NCBI GenBank assembly: GCA_947379895.1
Contig: CANCPA010000012.1
Span: 1-40,758, forward strand
Source: Chitinophagaceae bacterium
GTDB taxonomy: Bacteria; Bacteroidota; Bacteroidia; Chitinophagales; Chitinophagaceae
Length of the DNA: 40,758 nucleotides
Direction: 5' to 3'
Part shown: piece after piece, positions 1-7,746 of the stretch
Layout: each line of letters starts with the position of its first letter
How positions within the stretch are numbered: the stretch's first letter is position 1
The notes under the pieces: model-generated
Databases searched by the model: none
Told to the model about the DNA's origin: nothing
The model's input: the letters and a program-made list of their open reading frames with translations, nothing else
Translations under genes and position numbers: made by a program

Positions 1-69
1 GTTAGTGATTTGTGGTGAATAATAATTTATGAATTGATTGTTGTGAGAGGGGAGTTGCGGCAAGATATT

Positions 70-106
70 AAAAGCTCCTTGAAGGGGATGCATCAAGGAG
101 CTTTTT
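70..106. terminator. Bidirectional intrinsic terminator
   Basis: A perfect 13-bp stem (AAAAGCTCCTTGA at 70-82, its complement at 93-105) encloses a 10-nt loop and is followed by a T-run on the plus strand; A-rich sequence at the left gives a U-tract on the minus strand too. It sits just past the stop of the minus-strand gene ending at 138. Confidence 0.85.
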
Positions 107-137
107 GTTTAGTATTCGTTTGATAGTATGGTAAAAA

Positions 138-1034
138 TTAGAGTTCCCAATTAATTGTAATCATTGTGCCTGACATAAATTTGACTGTTTTTCTTCCTAC
201 TTCTACCCCTTTAGGGTCTTTCAATATAATTTCGGTCAAACCTGGTCTAATTGATTTTTCACTATACGCACCTAATAAATCGAATTTAACTATTTTATTT
301 GGTGTTTTAAGAATAGTGAGGGAATATCCTGTCATTGGCAATCCGTCTACAGTGCCTGTTCCTGTAATACCTGTGTAATGATGCCCTTGAGATTTTCCTA
401 GAATATTAGCAAGGATTAAATTTCCTGTCATCTCAGGTTGCGAGACTTTAAATTCGCTCACTAATAAAGAAACAATATCAGAGACCTGAGTTTCAATTTC
501 TGCATAAACATCTTCTATTTGGCTTTTAATTTCCAAACTTTCCTTTGTTTCTAATTGGGGTTTGTGTATTTCGTCGTGCAGGTTTTTCAAATCATCTTCA
601 AGTCCTGTTACAACGGCAGGTGTAAATTTTTGCACAACAAAGTGGGAGCTATTCGATTTCATGCCATCTTTCATGGCCACCATTTCATTGTAAGCCGATA
701 ATACTTTTTTGTGTTGTAATTCGGATTGGGATTTGTTAATCAAAGATTCAAGTGTAAACAAGCCGTCCTTGTGGGCTTGAACATGTAAACGGATACCCCA
801 CCTGCTAATGTTAGTAGCGGCTGTTTCCCAAAAAATGTTTTTTTGAACAGCACTACCTGAGGCGGTACTTTGATCATACCTACTTTCTAAGGAATCGAAC
901 TTAGTGATGTTTAATTTAAGTGCGACAGTGATGTCGTGAATGTCAGTTTGAGGAAGAATTATAGCACTATTATCATCGCAAATAGCTGATACTCGACCCC
1001 ACATCATACGATGCAGATTTGCTAACCCATTCAT
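138..1034 (-). CDS. Hypothetical protein, helical N-terminal part plus beta-rich C-terminal domain
   Basis: 298 residues, no signal peptide or membrane segment seen. Residues about 1-195 look mainly helical, with charged heptad-like stretches around 105-190. The last 75 or so residues (starting near GITGTGTVDG) read as a small beta-sandwich resembling the carboxypeptidase regulatory-like or Ig-like folds common in Bacteroidota: an early GTV/GLP turn, a central FDLLGAYS and a terminal KFMSGTMITINWEL strand. I do not recognise the family and assign no function. The first methionine is reasonable: upstream is about 400 bases of non-coding DNA. A strong terminator lies 32 bases past the stop. It is a single-gene unit with the toxin-antitoxin pair divergent from it. 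Confidence 0.75.
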   Translation of the reverse strand: MNGLANLHRMMWGRVSAICDDNSAIILPQTDIHDITVALKLNITKFDSLESRYDQSTASGSAVQKNIFWETAATNISRWGIRLHVQAHKDGLFTLESLINKSQSELQHKKVLSAYNEMVAMKDGMKSNSSHFVVQKFTPAVVTGLEDDLKNLHDEIHKPQLETKESLEIKSQIEDVYAEIETQVSDIVSLLVSEFKVSQPEMTGNLILANILGKSQGHHYTGITGTGTVDGLPMTGYSLTILKTPNKIVKFDLLGAYSEKSIRPGLTEIILKDPKGVEVGRKTVKFMSGTMITINWEL

Positions 1035-1214
1035 AAAAAAGTAATTTAGATTGACGGCAGTAAAAGTCTGTCTTCATTTGTGGGCAAACCTAACTCAATT
1101 AGAAGTAGTAATGGGTTTTTATTTTAAATTACCAAATTTATTTTTCGTATTTATGATGATGCTTTGAAAAGGAGGTTACTAAACTTCATCGCTACCGTTC
1201 TTTTTGTTATTTAG

Positions 1215-1326
1215 ACATCAGAGAAAGCTGATACACAATTGTTTTACTTTGATTCATTCTGAAATCCATTTCTTATTGGTATGGGGTACGTTATTAATAG
1301 AATTAAAATAACTTTTGATGAGATGT
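1215..1326 (+). repeat. Degenerate direct repeat, copy 1
   Basis: Shares two blocks with 2386-2482: a 5' block beginning ACATC(A/G)GAGAAA and continuing ACACAA(T/C)TGTTTT, and an exact 3' block ACTTTTGATGAGATGT (1311-1326 here). The spacer between blocks is diverged and differs in length. The two copies bracket the toxin-antitoxin genes in the same orientation. No coding potential is seen. The rest of 1035-1445 shows only a purine-rich patch near 1350 and no gene. Confidence 0.6.
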
Positions 1327-1445
1327 CTCCTATCGTCGACATGACGGGGAGAGGGTGAAGGAGGAGGAAGCGAAGGTTGTTTGAAACCCGATTCAGATTA
1401 TAGGATTATCACGATTTAATAGATGGATTAACAACCCTTTTTGGG

Positions 1446-1537
1446 GGATAAAAGTTTTTCGCTTAGAGAGTTTCGTGGAGACACGAAACTCGGCAGTCTG
1501 CCTCGCGGTGTCCTCGAGCAGCGAAAAATTTTTATCC
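1446..1537. repeat. Multi-armed fold-back (REP/MITE-like) element
   Basis: The outer arms GGATAAAAGTTTTTCGCT (1446-1463) and 1520-1537 are reverse complements apart from one G-T pair. Inside lie a perfect 10-bp hairpin GAGTTTCGTG / CACGAAACTC (1468-1477 and 1482-1491, loop GAGA) and a small palindrome GGCAGTCTGCC (1492-1502). The interior is clearly more GC-rich than its surroundings. Imperfect pairing appears to continue outward (CCCTTTTTGGGGG against CCCCCTTTTGGG). The structure looks like a mobile or REP-type palindrome. It sits about 70 bases upstream of the antitoxin start. Confidence 0.7.
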
Positions 1538-1606
1538 ACCCCCTTTTGGGCGATTAGTTGTGATACTTACTTATTTTGCTATATTGCACGAATAAAGCTA
1601 GTGATT

Positions 1607-1870
1607 ATGCAACAAGTGGCAGAAATGACAAATATAGACGGGAAAGGAACTCCATCTTGGTTAGACCTACGAATAGCAGAAAAACTAAAGATGACTATTG
1701 AAGAGCAACAGGCGTATAGAAAGTTGCATTGGAATGAAATACAGACAAGGGTCAAAGCTTTAGATGAAAGAATGGAAAAATGTGAGGTTTTAATATCAGA
1801 TGAAGATGAGATTGCTGACATGGTTAGTAAAGATAGGAGGGAACATTATGAAAAATCGCTTGGTCATTGA
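1607..1870 (+). CDS. Putative antitoxin paired with a PIN toxin
   Basis: 87 residues, strongly charged and mostly helical (EEQQAYRKLHWNEIQTRVKALDERMEK), as expected of a small antitoxin that wraps its toxin. I recognise no named DNA-binding fold, so the call rests on context: its 3' end overlaps the start of a PIN-domain gene by 23 bases, the usual layout of a toxin-antitoxin operon. I chose the ATG at 1607 because the open frame extends back to 1475 only by running into the GC-rich fold-back element, which is unlikely to be coding; GTG at 1601 is possible. Residues 14-20 (GTPSWLD) form a loop before the helices. If typical, it would bind its own promoter region, near the inverted repeats upstream; that is inference. 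Confidence 0.65.
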   Translation: MQQVAEMTNIDGKGTPSWLDLRIAEKLKMTIEEQQAYRKLHWNEIQTRVKALDERMEKCEVLISDEDEIADMVSKDRREHYEKSLGH

Positions 1871-2252
1871 TACATCAGTTTATTTATCTTATGCTAGATA
1901 TAAAAAATTGTATAGGCTTTCATATTGTGTAGAAGATTATGGTCTTAACCTTTTCGTTAATCCTATTCTTTTGGAAGAACTAGTAAGAAACCTCCCAAGA
2001 ATATTACTTTTAAGTGGACACGACCCTCAAGAAGCTTTGAATGAAATACTTGAATTTACAACTCTTGTTCAAACTATTCCCATCTTTAGTAAAAGTCCCG
2101 ACCCTAAAGACAATTTCCTCTTTGACCTTACCATTCAGACCCAAAGTGAGGTGATAGTTACGAAAGAAAAAGTGCTGCTCTCTTTTAACGAAAGTCCCGT
2201 TCAAATACACGATATTAAATGGTTTAAGGAAACTTATCCCGTAAACCTTTGA
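1848..2252 (+). CDS. PIN-domain ribonuclease, putative toxin of a toxin-antitoxin pair
   Basis: 134 residues. The N-terminus LVIDTSVYLSY carries the first PIN acidic residue (D8); conserved acids follow at E43/E44 and in the cluster D85, D88, D93 (SPDPKDNFLFDL), then the usual VTKEKVLLSF segment. PIN proteins are metal-dependent RNases; this shape matches the 'PIN family putative toxin' group (COG1569-like). The ATG at 1848 is preceded by a good AGGAGG (1836-1840 region), rare in this AT-rich phylum and fixing the start; the longer in-frame start at 1800 would lack it. Translation is probably coupled to the upstream antitoxin. A strong hairpin follows the stop by about 80 bases. Confidence 0.8.
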   Translation: MKNRLVIDTSVYLSYARYKKLYRLSYCVEDYGLNLFVNPILLEELVRNLPRILLLSGHDPQEALNEILEFTTLVQTIPIFSKSPDPKDNFLFDLTIQTQSEVIVTKEKVLLSFNESPVQIHDIKWFKETYPVNL

Positions 2253-2329
2253 TAAATTGTCGCTAATCATAACCATCAAACTAATCGCCAAAACATAGTA
2301 CAGACAGCTATTTAAATACGTGAACCGCA

Positions 2330-2362
2330 AGATTTGTCAACTTTTGGAAATTTGACAAATCT
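2330..2362. terminator. Long hairpin after the toxin gene
   Basis: AGATTTGTCAA (2330-2340) and its exact complement (2352-2362) flank a short centre that can add three more pairs (TTT/AAA). There is no strong U-tract, so it may be a terminator or a dispersed palindrome between convergent genes. The remainder of 2363-2713 holds direct-repeat copy 2 and otherwise nothing I can identify. Confidence 0.55.
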
Positions 2363-2385
2363 GACCACCACTATCCGTCATTGTA

Positions 2386-2482
2386 ACATCGGAGAAATCT
2401 CTAACACAACTGTTTTTATTCCATTTATACAAACACTTACCTATTTCTATAAATTTAAGTATGACAACTTTTGATGAGATGT
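2386..2482 (+). repeat. Degenerate direct repeat, copy 2
   Basis: Second copy of the element at 1215-1326, same orientation, with the exact 16-base block ACTTTTGATGAGATGT at 2467-2482 and the related ACATCGGAGAAA / ACACAACTGTTTT block at its left end. Confidence 0.6.
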
Positions 2483-2713
2483 GTTTTGCATTCTTCTTTT
2501 ACAGGTTGATATTAAATTTATTACTTACAACAACTTTTTTAGTTAGGTACTAAAGCCCGCGTTACAGCAAGTTTAAACTATGTGCCACAACTGTAATTGC
2601 TTAGGAGTATAAAGTTAGAAAATCAAAAACTTTATTTCACTACAGTGTAGCCATGACTTATGCCTCAAAACTGAAGCGAAAATGTAGAAATTGATATGCG
2701 ATAGTAGGGTTAA

Positions 2714-3844
2714 TCACTTATCCTTGCCCATTTTTCTGAAGGCAATTACCCACCCCACCAATTCGTTGTAGCTATTTATGCCGCTTTGCTGTTGATTGGC
2801 TTTTAAATATTGGTCATATACAGTTCGAATGACAGGTTCTACATTGTTTTGTTTGCCTAAGATGTATTCTCTATAAGTCTTCCTGTCTTTTTTGACTAAA
2901 GGAGATAATGATTTTATATTCAAAATAGCACTCCAAAAGTCTCTTTCATATAATTCAGAATTGGCAGTTGCAAACAAATCAAATAATGCAGAATATCTTA
3001 ATAAGGGGTCGTTCGAATGCATAGCAACTAAATAAGCTACAAAGCTAGCCTCACTCTCACTTGCATATCCTATCTGATGTGCCATTTCATGTAATGTAAC
3101 GTAGGGCATATAAAACTTTGGCAAATCTGTATTTACCTGTGCCTCACCACTAATAGGATTATAATAGCCTGAATAGCCCGCATAGCTAACTACAGAGGAT
3201 AGGAGGGAGGGCTTGATTGCAGGGTAATTGCCATAATGAAAAAATGAAAAATTACTTTCTGCTTGATGATATGCTAGATAAGTGCGAGTAAATAGTTGTT
3301 TATTGTTCGGATATTGATAATTGCTGTCGCCTAATTCCTTTCGTGTGTTATCTAATTCAAAGGCAACATCACACACTAAATCTTTCAATTCATTTTCAGA
3401 ATAAATTATCTTGTTTTCTGTAAAAGAGGAATTTTCGGAGAGATGCAATTGAGATGCAATTCCTTGACGATTATAATTTAGTCCCCACGAAAAATAGAAG
3501 ATGATATAAATCCAAAGTAGTAGGCGAATAAATTTTAATGTCTTCCTTTTACAATAAGCTACATTAACTTGCTTTTGAAAGATTTTTATGAAAAACTGAA
3601 TTATAGAGACGAAGACTTTGAAGAAGATAATGGCATAAAGGCAATCCCCTATGCTAAATGCTGTGATGCTTGTTATTTGTCTTTGAAATAGAGAAATATA
3701 AGTGAACAAATGGGTAGAATAGAGCGTTTCCACCCAAAAAGGAAACAATGAAAAGCACTTTATTACTGCAACAAGCAGAATTGGAATAAGCCAACGAAGC
3801 AGTTTTAATGTCCTAAAAGCAGTATTTAATGTGTTTTCCATCAT
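2714..3844 (-). CDS. DUF3810 family membrane protein, zinc-metalloprotease-like
   Basis: 376 residues. The first 130 contain about three membrane segments (around 12-34, 55-90 and 105-125, the last ending GLNYNRQG). The soluble part carries HEMAHQIGY (near residue 250), an HExxH zinc motif followed by a downstream glutamate cluster (SESEASF), as in gluzincin-type peptidases. This architecture matches DUF3810, a family common in Bacteroidota whose substrate is unknown. A peptidase role is inferred from the motif only. It is divergent from the yceD-rpmF-plsX cluster with about 100 bases between starts, so the two units probably share a promoter region. Repeats lie downstream. Confidence 0.85.
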   Translation of the reverse strand: MMENTLNTAFRTLKLLRWLIPILLVAVIKCFSLFPFWVETLYSTHLFTYISLFQRQITSITAFSIGDCLYAIIFFKVFVSIIQFFIKIFQKQVNVAYCKRKTLKFIRLLLWIYIIFYFSWGLNYNRQGIASQLHLSENSSFTENKIIYSENELKDLVCDVAFELDNTRKELGDSNYQYPNNKQLFTRTYLAYHQAESNFSFFHYGNYPAIKPSLLSSVVSYAGYSGYYNPISGEAQVNTDLPKFYMPYVTLHEMAHQIGYASESEASFVAYLVAMHSNDPLLRYSALFDLFATANSELYERDFWSAILNIKSLSPLVKKDRKTYREYILGKQNNVEPVIRTVYDQYLKANQQQSGINSYNELVGWVIAFRKMGKDK

Positions 3845-3942
3845 CTGATTTTGTAAATATGGTATATTTTAATGAAAAAGAAAATTTTTCATTTTGCAAT
3901 TTGGACAGAGACCATTACCTTCGCCCACCCAAAAAAGCGGAA

Positions 3943-4485
3943 ATGAGCAACCGTAGAGAGTTTGAAATAGCATTTGTGGGTTTGAGACCTGGTGTTCATG
4001 AATTTGAATACAAGATTGATGATAAGTTCTTTGCATCTTACGGTGAGCAGGATTTTAAAAACTGCACAGCGAATATAAAATTGTTTCTTGACAAGAAAAG
4101 CAGTTTTTTGCAACTGAAGTTTGATGTTGATGGTGCTGCGGAAGTCGTTTGCGACAGATGTAGTAATCCATTAATTAAACAACTTTGGGAAGAATATAAT
4201 ATCATTGTAAAGTTGGTGGATGACCCTGATACAATGAATTTGCAAGAGGAAGACCCCGATATTTATTATATCAGTAGAGGGGAAAGCCATTTGAAGATTG
4301 CCGATTGGATTTATGAGTTTGTTTCATTATCGATTCCATTACAAAAAATGTGTGACGAATCTGAAATAGGTGGTCCACAGTGTAATAAAGAGGTCTTAGA
4401 AAAGCTAAGACAGATGGAAGAAGAAGTGAATAAAATGAGTAATCCAATGTGGAAAGGTTTAGAGAAATTTAAGGGATTGAAGTAA
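3943..4485 (+). CDS. YceD/DUF177 family protein
   Basis: 180 residues beginning MSNRREFEIAFVGLRPG, the usual Bacteroidota start for this family; the frame is open further upstream (to 3829) but that stretch overlaps the divergent gene and lacks family similarity. CDRC (near residue 73) and a C-terminal pair of cysteines (MCDES and GPQCNK) are the family's metal-like cysteine pattern. YceD proteins are almost always encoded directly before rpmF and are linked to 23S rRNA/50S maturation in bacteria and plastids. The next gene is rpmF, 57 bases downstream, followed by plsX, exactly the conserved order. Confidence 0.9.
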   Translation: MSNRREFEIAFVGLRPGVHEFEYKIDDKFFASYGEQDFKNCTANIKLFLDKKSSFLQLKFDVDGAAEVVCDRCSNPLIKQLWEEYNIIVKLVDDPDTMNLQEEDPDIYYISRGESHLKIADWIYEFVSLSIPLQKMCDESEIGGPQCNKEVLEKLRQMEEEVNKMSNPMWKGLEKFKGLK

Positions 4486-4504
4486 TTTGATTCTTTTGTT
4501 TATA

Positions 4505-4537
4505 TTGAAACATCATTTTTTAGATTAAATAAATTTG
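4505..4537 (+). promoter_or_regulatory. Possible internal promoter before rpmF
   Basis: TTG at 4505-4507, a 22-base spacer and TAAATTTG at 4530-4537 match the Bacteroidota -33/-7 pattern. The ATG of rpmF follows only 5 bases after the box, so a transcript from here would be nearly leaderless. In an AT-rich gap this could be chance. Confidence 0.3.
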
Positions 4538-4542
4538 ACATT

Positions 4543-4737
4543 ATGCCGAATCCTAAACGCAGACACTCGCAACAACGCAGTGCTAAGAGAAGGACACACT
4601 ATGTAGCACAAGAAGTTACATTGAGCAAAGACACTACAACAGGTGAAATACATGTTCGCCATCGTGCACATGTAAGCGAAGGAAAACTTTTCTACAAAGG
4701 AAAGTTAGTTTCTGAAAAAGCACCACTAAAAGCTTAG
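4543..4737 (+). CDS. rpmF: 50S ribosomal protein L32
   Basis: 64 residues, starting MPNPKRRHSQQRSAKRRTH, the characteristic basic N-terminus of L32, which binds 23S rRNA near the peptidyl transferase region. The length and the ending are normal for Bacteroidota. The zinc-binding cysteines found in some L32 proteins are absent, which is the zinc-independent form. It sits between yceD and plsX in the conserved cluster; plsX starts 43 bases after the stop. Confidence 0.97.
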   Translation: MPNPKRRHSQQRSAKRRTHYVAQEVTLSKDTTTGEIHVRHRAHVSEGKLFYKGKLVSEKAPLKA

Positions 4738-4780
4738 GCTTTTAGGAAAGGTTATTTCTGTTAATTATTATTTTCCGCAC

Positions 4781-5725
4781 ATGAATATTGGTATTGACAT
4801 GATGGGTGGAGATTTTGCACCGCTTGAAGCGGTACTTGGTCTTCAATTATATTTTCAATCTGATACGCAGGGGGTAAATATTTATTGTATTGGTGATGAA
4901 ACTGCAATACGTCCTCTTTTAGAGGAGTATGCAATTTCATCACCTTATTTGCATTTGGTAAATGCAACCGATGTAATTGGCTATCATGAACATCCTACAA
5001 AGGCATTTAAGGAAAAGACAAATAGCAGTATTGTAATTGGTTTCCACCTTTTGGCTACTGGTAAAATAGATGCTTTTATAAGTGCAGGCAACACAGGTGC
5101 GATGCTTGTAGGTGCTATGTTTATGATTAAGGCTATCGACGGGATATTACGTCCTACTGTTAGTGGCATATTGCCAAAAATTAATGGGGGAGATGGAATA
5201 TTGCTCGATGCAGGTTTAAATGCAGATTGCAAACCCGAACAGCTCAATCAATTTGCTATTTTAGGAAGCCTTTATGCTAAGCATATTTTTAATGTTGAAA
5301 AGCCTAAAGTTGGACTGATTAATATTGGTGAAGAAGAAGGTAAAGGAAATATCCTTTCACAAGCTGCTTATCCTTTATTGAAGGAAAATAGTCAGATTGA
5401 TTTTATTGGTAACATTGAGGGCAGAGATTTCTTTGGAGACAAAGCAGATGTAATGGTTTGTGATGGCTTTACTGGTAATATTGTCCTGAAGATGGCGGAG
5501 AGTTTCTATGACATTGCTCTTTTAAAAGGACTTGAAAAGGATGAATATCTGAATAGATTCCATTATGAAAACTATGGCGGTTCTACTGTACTTGGTATTA
5601 ATAAGCCTGTAATTATAGGTCACGGAATAAGTTCGGCAAAAGCCTTTAACAATATGATTGTCATGGCTGAAAAAATGATTGAAACAGACTTGTGCGGAAA
5701 AATTAAGGAAAGCCTCTGTAAGTAA
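4781..5725 (+). CDS. plsX: Phosphate acyltransferase PlsX
   Basis: 314 residues, full length. PlsX converts acyl-ACP to acyl-phosphate, the donor for PlsY in phospholipid synthesis; it is a peripheral membrane enzyme. The N-terminal GIDMMGGDFAP is the family signature; further hallmarks are GNTGAMLVG, the glycine-rich INIGEEEGKGN and CDGFTGNIVLKMAE. The start at 4781 places GIDMMGG at residues 4-10, as usual. It is the last gene of the yceD-rpmF-plsX cluster and converges on the GSCFA gene. Confidence 0.96.
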   Translation: MNIGIDMMGGDFAPLEAVLGLQLYFQSDTQGVNIYCIGDETAIRPLLEEYAISSPYLHLVNATDVIGYHEHPTKAFKEKTNSSIVIGFHLLATGKIDAFISAGNTGAMLVGAMFMIKAIDGILRPTVSGILPKINGGDGILLDAGLNADCKPEQLNQFAILGSLYAKHIFNVEKPKVGLINIGEEEGKGNILSQAAYPLLKENSQIDFIGNIEGRDFFGDKADVMVCDGFTGNIVLKMAESFYDIALLKGLEKDEYLNRFHYENYGGSTVLGINKPVIIGHGISSAKAFNNMIVMAEKMIETDLCGKIKESLCK

Positions 5726-5796
5726 TAAGTTTTAAGTTGTAGGTAATAAGTTAAGGATTAACGCTTAACGAACTCCTTTCATTATTCACAATTTTC

Positions 5797-6774
5797 TTAT
5801 TTTCCTTTAAAGAAGTTAATTTCTTTTTCAAAATTCAAGTAGGGGTATTGTTGTTGTAATTTCAATGCTTTTTGCAATTGTGTTGACAAGAATTGCTGAT
5901 GTTGCTGTGAAGTAGGATTAAATGGTTTATGATTCCTTGCTATCACCAATTTCCTTATTTCATCCATTAACGTCCTTGTTTCTTCGTCACAGCTACTTTC
6001 TGCAAATTTTTCCAGGACAAATTGAGTAGCTGAATAGTTAGGATGTGCTAAATCAATGTCAAAGAATCGATAGTCACGTAGTACATCAATCACTAATTCG
6101 TAAGCCGGGAAGTAGTGCACATTTTCGAATTTATCTACTAAATGATGAACCGCCTCAATTAACCTAGCCTTACTACGGTTATTATCCACCACTCCATCTC
6201 TCAAATGACGTACAGGACTAATTGTAAACATCACTTTTATGGTTGGGTTAAACTTAAATAATTGATTAATAGAAGACTCTAACGCAAGAGTTGTTTCTTC
6301 GATTGTAGAGAGGTGTTTGACAAAAGTTTGTGCGGGTGCCTTATGACAATTTGCGACAGGCTGAATATTATCAGCTAATTTATATACAAAAGAAGAACCT
6401 AAAGTGATAAATAGCCAATCTGCCTTTTTTAAAAAGTCATGTGCCCTGTTTTGAGATTCGTTAATATTTGCTACGACTTGTTCCTTATCTATTCCGGAGA
6501 ATCTGCTATGATGCTGCCAACTATGCCATGCCTCATTTAAGTAAAATAAATCGTCGGATTTATATTGCTTATTCTCTATGTAAGAAGTAAGGCTATTACA
6601 AACACTGATAGGGTCGAACAATATTCCATGAGGATTTTGTAAGGTCCTAAATTTTACATCTTCTAGATAATTGCCAATATGTTCCGTAAAACAAGATCCA
6701 ATCAGTAGCAACTTATCATGATAAGTAATACTTGGCTGAAGTGGCTTGATATTTATGTTCGTAAAAAATTGCAT
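5797..6774 (-). CDS. GSCFA domain-containing protein
   Basis: 325 residues. LLLIGSCFTEHIG (about 24-36) is the motif that names the GSCFA family, and it also resembles block I of SGNH/GDSL esterases, with the serine as presumed nucleophile. FITLGSSFVYKLAD, FTISPVRHLRDGV and the C-terminal block DIDLAHPNYSATQFV are consistent with an SGNH-type fold, the late Asp-x-x-His giving candidate catalytic residues. The substrate is unknown. No signal peptide is evident. It stands alone, convergent with plsX; its upstream gap to the tRNA gene is AT-rich with no other gene. Confidence 0.88.
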   Translation of the reverse strand: MQFFTNINIKPLQPSITYHDKLLLIGSCFTEHIGNYLEDVKFRTLQNPHGILFDPISVCNSLTSYIENKQYKSDDLFYLNEAWHSWQHHSRFSGIDKEQVVANINESQNRAHDFLKKADWLFITLGSSFVYKLADNIQPVANCHKAPAQTFVKHLSTIEETTLALESSINQLFKFNPTIKVMFTISPVRHLRDGVVDNNRSKARLIEAVHHLVDKFENVHYFPAYELVIDVLRDYRFFDIDLAHPNYSATQFVLEKFAESSCDEETRTLMDEIRKLVIARNHKPFNPTSQQHQQFLSTQLQKALKLQQQYPYLNFEKEINFFKGK

Positions 6775-6963
6775 TGAAAATAATCTTTAAAATGAAATAG
6801 TGCTTAGAAATACGGGATGCAAATGTGGTGTGTTTACTTTAATAAATAACTGTTCATCTTATAAAAGTTTATGAATGTAAACACTACTAGCCAACTTTAG
6901 TTAAGAAACTATACAATTTCAGAACTAAAGAATACTTTTTTAGGAACTTTTAATTAGAAATTG

Positions 6964-6993
6964 TTGGTGAAGAATAAAAATCCCTTATTTTTG
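6964..6993 (+). promoter_or_regulatory. Promoter of tRNA-His (Bacteroidota -33/-7 type)
   Basis: TTG at 6964-6966 (a second TTG at 6961), a 19-base spacer, then TATTTTTG at 6986-6993, a perfect match to the TAnnTTTG -7 element used by the Bacteroidota primary sigma factor. Transcription would start near 6998-7001, about 10 bases before the mature tRNA. Confidence 0.65.
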
Positions 6994-7009
6994 CAGCCCT
7001 TAACAATAC

Positions 7010-7084
7010 GGAGATTGTAGCTCAGTTGGTTAGAGCGATAGTTTGTGGCACTATAGGTCGTGGGTTCGAGACCCATCATTCTCC
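7010..7084 (+). tRNA. tRNA-His (anticodon GTG)
   Basis: The cloverleaf can be built by hand: extra G at -1 (7010) facing C73 (7084), the His identity feature; acceptor 7011-7017 with 7077-7083 (one T-T mismatch at pair 5-68); D arm GCTC/GAGC; anticodon stem ATAGT/ACTAT (7038-7042, 7050-7054) with loop TTGTGGC and anticodon GTG at 7045-7047; T arm GTGGG with loop TTCGAGA (7060-7076). The 3' CCA does not appear to be encoded. It has its own promoter and terminator. Confidence 0.95.
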
Positions 7085-7095
7085 CACCTTCAATT

Positions 7096-7135
7096 AATAA
7101 ACCTTGGTTTTAAATAAATCAAGGTTTATTTTTTT
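7096..7135 (+). terminator. Intrinsic terminator of tRNA-His
   Basis: A perfect 11-bp stem AATAAACCTTG (7096-7106) with its complement at 7120-7130 is followed immediately by a run of T. It separates the tRNA from the following membrane-protein gene. Confidence 0.88.
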
Positions 7136-7146
7136 AAATTACTAAA

Positions 7147-7746
7147 ATGCACTACTCACTTTTTATAATCCCTTTTTTTGCTGCATTTATTGGTTGGTTT
7201 GTTTTATGGATAATCATAAAATTACTTTTCTATCCCATTAAACCCATTAAATTTTTAGGTTTCAAGATACAAGGGATAATTCCAAACAAACAAAATCAAT
7301 TAATCTCTCAGCTAGTAAGTTTCATAACCTCTACATTCCCACTCAAGGACATTGAAGAAAAAATTATTGATATAAAAAGTATCGAAAAAATGATGCCTTT
7401 TGTAGAGAATCAAATTGACCATTTTATTAGAGTAAAGCTAGCCGAGAAGATGCCAATCATTAGTGCATTTATCGGAGAAAAAACTATTGGAGAATTGAAA
7501 GCAGTTTTCATAGAAGAAATGGAAACTCTATTTCCTGAGTTGATGAAAAACTATGTAGTTGTTCTTGAGAATGAAATAGACTTAAATGCAATTATTTCCC
7601 AAAAAATAAGTGATTCTGCTATTAACTTAGAAGATGTGTTTAGAAATGAATTAGCTAACGAAATAGTAAAGGCGCAATTGTTTGCTGCTTTGATAGGCTT
7701 TTTATTAGGATTAGTTCAATTAGCATTCTTCTATTTTTGTTTTTAA
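7147..7746 (+). CDS. DUF445 family membrane protein
   Basis: 199 residues. One membrane segment at the N-terminus (about 4-26) runs into a KLLFYP-type motif and then GFKIQGIIPNKQ (about 39-50), the conserved block of DUF445/YheB-like proteins; a second membrane segment lies at the extreme C-terminus (about 178-198). The middle is amphipathic helix, predicted to face one side of the membrane. The family has no settled function. It begins 12 bases past the tRNA terminator, so its own promoter would have to overlap that structure, or it depends on read-through. At 199 residues it is shorter than the roughly 400-residue Firmicutes members but normal for the Bacteroidota form. Confidence 0.8.
   Translation: MHYSLFIIPFFAAFIGWFVLWIIIKLLFYPIKPIKFLGFKIQGIIPNKQNQLISQLVSFITSTFPLKDIEEKIIDIKSIEKMMPFVENQIDHFIRVKLAEKMPIISAFIGEKTIGELKAVFIEEMETLFPELMKNYVVVLENEIDLNAIISQKISDSAINLEDVFRNELANEIVKAQLFAALIGFLLGLVQLAFFYFCF

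Noticed and set aside
166-378. Plus-strand 70-codon frame
   Set aside because: It is entirely antisense to the hypothetical gene at 138-1034, which has the better coding character.
1430-1560. Integron attC site before the toxin-antitoxin genes
   Set aside because: The fold-back shape is suggestive, but the RYYYAAC and GTTRRRY core sites are not present at its ends and no integrase is in the window.
1475-1606. Upstream extension of the antitoxin frame
   Set aside because: It would start inside the GC-rich fold-back element and encode a Ser/Cys-rich segment unlike the remainder; ATG at 1607 is more natural.
3829-3942. Longer start for the yceD gene
   Set aside because: It would overlap the divergent DUF3810 start, and the extra residues lack the family pattern; MSNRREFE at 3943 matches the usual N-terminus.
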